9,025 bases of DNA, taken from the NCBI RefSeq assembly GCF_002505485.1, contig NZ_DAVG01000079.1, forward strand, positions 1,057-10,081, in the 5' to 3' direction. Position numbers and translations under genes: made by a program. The DNA comes from Methanosarcina sp. UBA5 (GTDB taxonomy: Archaea; Halobacteriota; Methanosarcinia; Methanosarcinales; Methanosarcinaceae). Shown here one piece after another: positions 4,978 to 9,025 of the stretch (its first letter is position 1; the number at the start of each line of letters is the position of its first letter). The notes beneath the pieces were generated by a model. It saw only the letters and a program-made list of their open reading frames with translations, did no database searches and had not been told where the DNA came from.

Positions 4978-5712
4978 ATGTCAGTACAGCAGGACTCTAT
5001 GCCAATATTGCAGGATTCTACGCCACTCCTGCAAGATTTGATGTCAACAGCAGGACTCAAGGCGGGAGAGATGAAATACAGTACTGTTATTTTTGACTTT
5101 GACTACACATTAGCCGATGCAACGAATGGTATTGTGTCAAGTTTCAACTACGCCTTCAGCAAGCTGAATATTCCCTTATTTGACCGTGAAAGTATAAAAA
5201 GAACCGTCGGATTACCACTCGACAAAGCATTTATTCAGCTAACAAATAACGAAAACGAAGTTTTGATAAATCGTTTTCTAAGCTTGTTTCGGGAAAAGGC
5301 TAATGAGGTAATGTCCAAAGAGACCGTGCTGTATATCGACACAGTAAATACGTTAGAGCGATTAAAACAGAGTGGACTGAATACAGGCATCGTAACCACA
5401 AAATATCATTTTAGAATAGTTGAGACTTTAAATCTGCATGGGGTTCTGGGCTTAATAGATATCATTATTGGAGGAGAGGATGTTAAAATACCCAAACCGT
5501 CTCCAGAAGGATTATTGCTTGCAATTGACAGCCTTAACGAACAACTTGATAATGTGCTGTATATTGGAGATAGTCTGATAGATGCTAAAACGGCCCTGGC
5601 AGCAAATGTTGATTTTGCGGCAATGACCACAGGAACGACAACAGAAACCGAGTTTTTACAATATCCATATGTAAAGATAGTAAAGAGTTTATCCGAACTT
5701 TTTAACGAGTAA
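4978..5712 (+). CDS. HAD-family phosphatase (phosphoglycolate phosphatase-like)
   Basis: This is a soluble phosphohydrolase of the HAD superfamily, most like small-molecule phosphatases such as phosphoglycolate phosphatase or PpaX. All four motifs are visible. Motif I is IFDFDYTLAD with nucleophile D40 and acid/base D42; motif II is threonine in GIVTTK (138-142); motif III is K173 in IPKPSPE; motif IV is GDSLIDA with D198 and D202 for Mg2+. The helical cap spans about residues 50-110. The substrate is unknown. The core family start corresponds to M32 (ATG 5071), and the 31 residues before it are an extension built from a 21-bp tandem repeat. ATG 4978 has only a weak upstream GGGCG, and ATG 5071 has GGGAG only two bases away, so the true start is unclear. 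The gene is alone, and an inverted repeat overlaps its stop codon. Confidence 0.88.
   Translation: MSVQQDSMPILQDSTPLLQDLMSTAGLKAGEMKYSTVIFDFDYTLADATNGIVSSFNYAFSKLNIPLFDRESIKRTVGLPLDKAFIQLTNNENEVLINRFLSLFREKANEVMSKETVLYIDTVNTLERLKQSGLNTGIVTTKYHFRIVETLNLHGVLGLIDIIIGGEDVKIPKPSPEGLLLAIDSLNEQLDNVLYIGDSLIDAKTALAANVDFAAMTTGTTTETEFLQYPYVKIVKSLSELFNE
4990..5052 (+). repeat. 21-bp degenerate tandem repeat in the HAD gene N-terminus
   Basis: Three units (4990-5010, 5011-5031, 5032-5052) begin CAGGACTC, CAGGATTC and CAAGATTT, and a partial fourth follows at 5053 (GGACTC). They encode seven-residue units QDSMPIL, QDSTPLL and QDLMSTA. The first two are closest, and the third has diverged more. Confidence 0.7.
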
Positions 5713-5730
5713 AAACTGTTTCTTTTACTC
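5707..5730 (+). terminator. Inverted repeat over the HAD stop codon
   Basis: GAGTAAAA (5707-5714) and TTTTACTC (5723-5730) are perfect inverted copies with an 8-base loop, and the TAA stop lies in the left arm. Short T-rich sequence follows. It is a probable transcription terminator. Confidence 0.5.
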
Positions 5731-6009
5731 TTATATTCTACGGCGGCTTTTTGAAAGGGTATAAAAAGCGCAAAATCGAATCAAAAACAGTAGTTCAGAT
5801 TTGCTTTAGTTCCGAGTGACTACTCATACTAATTTTTGGTTTTTATTCAATGGTTCACAAGAAAAGTCTTTATTTCATCTACCCTGATTATATTCCCATC
5901 CTATTATATTCCCATCCTGATTATATTCCCAATAATGTGTTCTAAAAATTTTAGTATTGAAAACTCCTGAATTAATATTTGTGTATAGTCTCCGCTAACA
6001 GATTTATGA
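5713..6009. other. Gap with a short tandem repeat
   Basis: No gene is visible in this AT-rich interval. It holds the right arm of the terminator hairpin and a three-unit tandem repeat at 5883-5931. Confidence 0.4.
5883..5931. repeat. Three-unit 16-17 bp tandem repeat
   Basis: CCTGATTATATTCCCAT (5883-5899), CCTATTATATTCCCAT (5900-5915, one base shorter) and CCTGATTATATTCCCA (5916-5931) follow one another directly. The unit is not a multiple of three and lies in non-coding DNA. Confidence 0.8.
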
Positions 6010-6229
6010 TCCTTTGAACAGATATGGGAAAAAAGCTTAACAACTGGAACAGGCCAAACCAGTGAAGAAGGCCATTTTGATGCTCAAGGATATGATAATT
6101 GCAGGGGTAGCAAAGCCAGACTTTATAGTAAATCACAGAATCTCTATTGAGGACACGCCTGCCGCCTACAGGGAGTTTTCTCAGCGTACAGACGGCTATA
6201 AAAAGGTAATAATTATATTTGAATATTGA
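6010..6229 (+). pseudogene. Decayed C-terminal piece of a zinc-dependent alcohol/formaldehyde dehydrogenase
   Basis: The frame at 6010-6060 reads SFEQIWEKSLTTGTGQT. From 6062, in another frame, it continues VKKAILMLKDMIIAGVAKPD, then FIVNHRISIEDTPAAYREF and RTDGYKKVIIIF to TGA 6227-6229. Joined, this follows the C-terminal pattern of glutathione-independent formaldehyde dehydrogenase-like enzymes (W-E-K-G, T-G-T-G-Q-x-P-V-K, D-L-I-I-A-G-x-A-K-P-x-F-I-V-x-H-R, E-A-x-x-A-Y, D-G-Y-x-K-V). The proline codon at the joint is lost, which fits a 2-base deletion at 6060-6062. A stop lies in frame at 6007-6009. About 70 of the ~400 residues remain, so the zinc-binding domain and NAD-binding fold are missing. 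Confidence 0.75.
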
Positions 6230-6269
6230 AAAAATTAAATTTGAACATCGATAACTGTGAACAGTGAGG

Positions 6270-6285
6270 CTTTTTAAATTTATTT
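6270..6285 (+). promoter_or_regulatory. TATA-like box before the small frameshifted ORF
   Basis: CTTTTTAAATTTATTT lies about 25 bases before ATG 6303, at the right distance for a leaderless transcript. Confidence 0.3.
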
Positions 6286-6302
6286 TTCATTTTTCCGGGC
6301 TA

Positions 6303-6420
6303 ATGAAAGTAAAAGATCTTTCTTCAGGGTAAGGAGTATTCTTGCAGGATCGAAGTTACGGATAAATCTGAATCTCATGGGGAAGGGGCCGACACATTTT
6401 TTATCCGTTCTCATAAATAA
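6303..6420 (+). pseudogene. Possible frameshifted small ORF
   Basis: ATG 6303 opens MKVKDLSSG and stops at TAA 6330-6332. In the neighbouring frame, from 6331, the sequence continues KEYSCRIEVTDKSESHGEG and DTFFIRSHK to TAA 6418-6420. One extra base near 6330 would separate the halves of a ~38-residue protein. I do not recognise the family, though the pattern of alternating hydrophobic residues suggests beta strands. The stop lies inside the left arm of a 13-bp inverted repeat. Confidence 0.3.
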
Positions 6421-6455
6421 TAAATATGATGGATTTTATTTGTATTATTTATGAG
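6410..6455. repeat. Perfect 13-bp inverted repeat
   Basis: CTCATAAATAATA (6410-6422) and TATTATTTATGAG (6443-6455) are exact inverted copies with a 20-base loop. It overlaps the end of the small frameshifted ORF and lies about 120 bases before the IS1-type gene. It could be a terminator, an operator or a relic of a mobile element end. Confidence 0.6.
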
Positions 6456-6537
6456 TTAATTTGATAATAAGTTTTGAATAACGCTTGTCTTTATGCTAAT
6501 CTATCTAAACAAAGTGTTTGAAGTTGAACCGAGCAAA

Positions 6538-6550
6538 ATAAATATATTAT
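6538..6550 (+). promoter_or_regulatory. TATA box of the IS1-type gene
   Basis: ATAAATATATTAT lies about 30 bases before ATG 6577, so transcription would begin just ahead of that codon. This supports the shorter protein and a nearly leaderless mRNA. Confidence 0.4.
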
Positions 6551-6576
6551 TAAAGTTACAACTTATTGATTATATT

Positions 6577-6993
6577 ATGTCAGTTGAAAGCCAAAATGAG
6601 ACTGTTTGCCCAAATCCTGAATGCGAATATTATCTCAGGGTAGAAGGGAAAGCTGTTATAAAGCGGGGAAAGTATAGAACCGGACACCAGAGATACTATT
6701 GTAAACACTGCGGAAAGTTTTTTATGGATACAAAAGGTACCGCTGTTTATCGCAAGCACCTGTCCGCGGATGAGATAAGACTGGTATATCGGCTATTCCT
6801 TGAAAAAAACGGAATACGAAGTATTGAACGAATAACAGGTCATCACAGGGATACGATAAGCCATTTGATACGAGACACGGTAAAGAACCAGAAAACGGAA
6901 GAATACCTTGTCAAGCAAATCGGGCTTACAGCCAGTGAATGTGAAAAATTATGGGGGCTTCTAGAAAAAAAGAGAGAAACATCCCGAAAGTAA
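6577..6993 (+). CDS. IS1-type (InsA-like) zinc-ribbon/HTH protein, catalytic domain absent
   Basis: The 138-residue product matches the DNA-binding half of an IS1-family transposase. A zinc ribbon uses C-P-N-P-E-C (residues 11-16) and C-K-H-C (42-45), with the typical RYYCKHCGKFF. After it comes a helix-turn-helix region, EKNGIRSIERITGHHRDTISHLI (76-98). The last part, GLTASECEKLWGLLEKKR, corresponds to the linker that normally leads into the DDE catalytic domain, but TAA follows at 6991-6993. None of the three downstream frames to 7170 contains a recognisable catalytic segment. It could bind DNA but not transpose. The frame is open to ATG 6493, but that extra segment covers the TATA box. Either it is a dead IS remnant or a DNA-binding protein kept by the host. 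Confidence 0.75.
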   Translation: MSVESQNETVCPNPECEYYLRVEGKAVIKRGKYRTGHQRYYCKHCGKFFMDTKGTAVYRKHLSADEIRLVYRLFLEKNGIRSIERITGHHRDTISHLIRDTVKNQKTEEYLVKQIGLTASECEKLWGLLEKKRETSRK

Positions 6994-7098
6994 CCCTGAA
7001 AAAGCAGGCACAGGCTGATTTTTCCTGAGTATGGGCATGCCGTATGCCGTGTCCGAAAGTATATAGCTTTGCAAAAAAGAAATATTCTTGAGAAAAAG

Positions 7099-7156
7099 AA
7101 ATTATAAAATTCTGTGGAATAAATAAGTGCCATACGTAAGGACAATTTTATAATTT
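7099..7156. repeat. Perfect 13-bp AT-only inverted repeat
   Basis: AAATTATAAAATT (7099-7111) and AATTTTATAATTT (7144-7156) are exact inverted copies with a 32-base loop. The right arm also reads as a TATA-like box. AT-only composition lowers its significance. Confidence 0.5.
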
Positions 7157-7173
7157 AGAATTATTGTACAAGG

Positions 7174-7229
7174 AGATATTTACCTGGGAATATCCACCTG
7201 AAGATATTCATCTGAAAACCTTTATCTGG
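7174..7229. repeat. Four degenerate 14-bp tandem units
   Basis: The units AGATATTTACCTGG, GAATATCCACCTGA, AGATATTCATCTGA and AAACCTTTATCTGG follow one another without gaps. The shared pattern is A-R-A-T-A-T-T-Y-A-Y-C-T-G-R. Fourteen bases is not a multiple of three, so the repeat was not built in a reading frame. Confidence 0.65.
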
Positions 7230-7290
7230 AAATTTATATGTTCAATAAACGAGCTTGTACTTAAACATAATCCTTTTTATACTGTTGTAC

Positions 7291-7431
7291 TTATTGAAAA
7301 TACTTAAAGCTATTCCTCAGGACAGTTCCTAAATCTATTTTTCTAATTTTAGATTCAGACCGTTTGAGAAACAGATTCAGTGCTGATTCGCGAGCTCCAT
7401 TACGATCTTCAAAAGTATTCGTAAATTTCAT
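7291..7431 (-). CDS. Small reverse-strand ORF of unknown status
   Basis: ATG 7431-7429 opens 46 codons ending in TAA at 7293-7291. The product begins MKFTNTFEDRNGARES and continues with charged helical sequence (LNLFLKRSESKIRKIDL). No Shine-Dalgarno site is present, and the TATA-like sequence next to the ATG is too close to serve it. I do not recognise it. It may be a remnant or a chance frame. Confidence 0.2.
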   Translation of the reverse strand: MKFTNTFEDRNGARESALNLFLKRSESKIRKIDLGTVLRNSFKYFQ

Positions 7432-7504
7432 AAGTATTTTATAGAGGGTCACATAATGAGATTGTATACATTACAAAAAAATGACCATTTTCTTTAACTT
7501 AGTT

Positions 7505-7518
7505 AAAAATTATAATTT
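7505..7518 (+). promoter_or_regulatory. Promoter of the surface-protein gene
   Basis: The TATA-like AAAAATTATAATTT contains a perfect 12-bp palindrome (7507-7518). Transcription would start around 7538, just before the hairpin at 7541-7559. The leader would be about 85 bases and ends with the Shine-Dalgarno site AAGGAG (7608-7613). Confidence 0.45.
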
Positions 7519-7540
7519 ACGAAGCAAGAGTGTTATACTG

Positions 7541-7559
7541 CCAATTTGCAGGAAATTGG
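7541..7559 (+). promoter_or_regulatory. Hairpin at the predicted 5' end of the surface-protein mRNA
   Basis: CCAATTT (7541-7547) pairs perfectly with AAATTGG (7553-7559) over a 5-base loop. It could protect the mRNA 5' end, or on DNA it could act as an operator over the transcription start. Confidence 0.4.
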
Positions 7560-7621
7560 ATACCCTGAGTGCATTTGGTTAGAAGTGTATAATTCCTTAC
7601 CAGAATAAAGGAGCCAGAAAT

Positions 7622-8998
7622 ATGAGTAAAAGTACAGCATTGAAAGCAGCATCCCAGTTTTTATGTTTATTCCTTTGCCTGACATTATTACCGGCTGCAT
7701 TCGCTCAGCAAGAAGAGCTTAATGGAACAGTAATCTACGAGAACGGAACTTACGAAGGTAATATAGTTCCTGGACTGGAAGAAATTTACGGGAATTACAC
7801 AGTACATGATATAGAACCAGCCTATTATTCGGTATATCTCATGCCGGGAGAAAATGAAACTTTCAATGTCAGTTTCAGGAACGAAGGTAACGAAACCCTC
7901 AGCATAGCCCCGAAAGTTATAGCTGCACCTGACGATTACTATGATGTTGTAAACGAAAGCTGGATTACGATTTTACCTGAAAACATAACGGTAAGCCCTG
8001 GAGCAGAGCAGGACTTTGCCATTGAGGTAAGTATTCCCGAGGATGCGGAAAGTTGGGAATATGCAGCCCAGATAATTTTCACAAATGATACTTATCCAGA
8101 AGAATTCGATAACCCTGTATATATTCAGGAATATAGTGACTCTGGATCTAGTGATTCTATATCTGATGAAGAATATAGTGATTCTATATCTGATGAAAGA
8201 TATAATGGTTCTATGTACGTCAATGCAATGCACCTTGGGGTCTCAGTGTCTGCCCGTCCGAAGCTTGAGCTTCAAACAAGTTATGTTTCTGACACCATCG
8301 AGCCTGGAAAGGAATATGTATACGCTATAAAAATTAAAAACTTAGCAGGGAAAGATGTTACTATTGATCCGAAAGTAATGAGATACGAGATATATGACTA
8401 TTCATTTGACGAGCCAGCTTTTAGTGATGATACAATAGAGATCTCTGCGCCTTCAACCATAAAAGCCGGTGAAATTGCTAATATGACCATCAGGGTACCA
8501 GTCCCAGAGAATGCAAGCGGAAGTTATAATGCTTACATCGAAATGAACGCTGATGGGAAAGAGAATGGCGGATCTGTCCCGCAAATAAGCCTGAGCTTTA
8601 CGGTTGACAAACAGCCTACAGCTCCTTACATAAAAACTTTTAACACCACAACTGCCGACCCAATAACGATTGAAGTCTCGGCTGAAACTTATGACCCGCA
8701 TGCATCAGTGCGTATCTCGCCTGAAAAGGCAGAGCCATATTTTGAAATGAACCTGATATGCAATTCCATCCCTGTTAATATGACCCTTGTGAAAGCCGCT
8801 GAGAGTGGTACCGTATATTCTCAGGGATATATCTCCCCCATCTGGGCAATTGAAGATGGCTCAAGCTATCAAAATGATAGCAGGAAATATCTCGAAACGT
8901 ATAGAGTACCCGGAGCAATCGGAACCTGGGAACTTACAATTCTCCCGAAAAATACAAACAGTTTCGACTACTCAATAACGGTCGGAGAGTCCGAATAA
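7622..8998 (+). CDS. Exported surface protein with two beta-sandwich domains
   Basis: The 458-residue protein starts with a signal peptide: basic MSKSTALKAA, hydrophobic core FLCLFLCLTLLPA, and cleavage after A-F-A at about residue 28. Two similar domains follow. Domain 1 (about 60-157) has ENETFNVSFRNEGNETLSI and ITVSPGAEQDFAIEVSIPE. Domain 2 (about 205-328) has YVYAIKIKNLAGKDVTID and STIKAGEIANMTIRVPVPE. This arrangement of a strand with a paired N-x-G/A turn and a P-G or A-G-E stabilising loop is typical of archaeal NPCBM/CARDB-like adhesive beta-sandwiches. An acidic Ser/Asp linker with a 27-bp repeat (residues 170-195) joins them, and a third region (330-458) is unrecognised. About fifteen N-x-S/T sequons suggest glycosylation. 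No C-terminal membrane helix or sorting signal is seen. The start is supported by AAGGAG eight bases upstream. Its function is unknown. Confidence 0.8.
   Translation: MSKSTALKAASQFLCLFLCLTLLPAAFAQQEELNGTVIYENGTYEGNIVPGLEEIYGNYTVHDIEPAYYSVYLMPGENETFNVSFRNEGNETLSIAPKVIAAPDDYYDVVNESWITILPENITVSPGAEQDFAIEVSIPEDAESWEYAAQIIFTNDTYPEEFDNPVYIQEYSDSGSSDSISDEEYSDSISDERYNGSMYVNAMHLGVSVSARPKLELQTSYVSDTIEPGKEYVYAIKIKNLAGKDVTIDPKVMRYEIYDYSFDEPAFSDDTIEISAPSTIKAGEIANMTIRVPVPENASGSYNAYIEMNADGKENGGSVPQISLSFTVDKQPTAPYIKTFNTTTADPITIEVSAETYDPHASVRISPEKAEPYFEMNLICNSIPVNMTLVKAAESGTVYSQGYISPIWAIEDGSSYQNDSRKYLETYRVPGAIGTWELTILPKNTNSFDYSITVGESE
8150..8197 (+). repeat. 27-bp repeat in the acidic linker of the surface protein
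   Basis: The 21 bases starting AGTGATTCTATATCTGATG at 8150-8170 recur without a mismatch at 8177-8197, one 27-bp period away. The encoded unit is S-D-S-I-S-D-E plus E-Y. An earlier degenerate unit (S-D-S-G-S) precedes it. The frame is kept, so copy number would change only linker length. Confidence 0.8.
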
Positions 8999-9025
8999 AA
9001 ATTCAAATCAAAGTTGCGCTGGCGC

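Larger units (their letters stand above)
6994..7621. other. Gap with inverted and tandem repeats
   Basis: These 628 bases hold no gene I can support. There is a 13-bp inverted repeat (7099-7156), a 14-bp degenerate tandem repeat (7174-7229), a reverse-strand 46-codon frame (7291-7431), and the promoter and leader of the surface-protein gene (7505-7621). Confidence 0.4.

Noticed and set aside
5406..5630. Reverse ORF inside the HAD gene
   Set aside because: All four HAD motifs support the forward frame.
7034..7048. Small palindrome GGCAT-GCCGT-ATGCC
   Set aside because: A 5-bp stem is too short to be distinguished from chance.
7523..7531. GCAAGAG resembling the tRNA-Leu 3' end (possible att site)
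   Set aside because: Only seven bases match, far below what an attachment site needs, and no integrase is present.
7973..8701. Three other frames within the surface-protein gene
   Set aside because: They are low-complexity shadows; the forward frame has a signal peptide, sequons and a Shine-Dalgarno site.
1..9025. CRISPR array or toxin-antitoxin pair
   Set aside because: No regularly spaced identical repeats of 23-40 bases were found, and the RHH-like gene has no toxin gene beside it.

Overview
The window looks like chromosomal DNA of a methanogenic archaeon of the genus Methanosarcina. The grounds are an MC1 chromosomal protein, a DUF1699-type protein, a short archaeal winged-helix protein, a tRNA-Leu with archaeal features and no encoded CCA, TATA-box promoters, T-tract terminators, and long AT-rich gaps. 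No database search was run, so family names rest on recognised sequence patterns.

Layout. Positions 1-116 hold the 3' end of a gene that starts outside the window. Positions 117-575 carry no intact gene, but include one copy of a diverged 32-bp repeat whose second copy lies at 1622-1653. Between the copies sit MC1 (627-923, +) and a ribbon-helix-helix-like regulator (1001-1411, -), which converge. A winged-helix regulator follows at 1843-2259 (-). It is divergent from the DUF1699 gene (2932-3339, +), which is followed by a small winged-helix gene (3605-3832, +). A decayed histidine-kinase C-terminus (3979-4187, +) lies next to tRNA-Leu(CAG) (4223-4307, -). A HAD phosphatase gene (4978-5712, +) is followed by a decayed zinc-dependent alcohol/formaldehyde dehydrogenase C-terminus (6010-6229, +), then an IS1-type zinc-ribbon/HTH gene without a catalytic domain (6577-6993, +). 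The window ends with a large exported surface protein (7622-8998, +).

How it fits together. This is not one operon: nearly every gene is alone between long gaps, and four of the seven intact genes (MC1, RHH-like, two winged-helix) encode DNA-binding proteins, with the IS1-derived gene as a fifth DNA-binding candidate. Two kinase/dehydrogenase fragments keep only their C-termini and carry frameshifts, which marks a region of gene decay.

The most unusual signal concerns start codons. Both MC1 and the small winged-helix gene have a good Shine-Dalgarno site, but the codon at the expected start is ATA or ATT rather than ATG. Other points of note are a 14-bp palindrome in the RHH-gene promoter, several perfect 8-13 bp inverted repeats at promoters and gene ends, and in-frame tandem duplications of 18, 21 and 27 bp in three genes. 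I did not find a recognisable multi-gene defence, CRISPR or metabolic system.
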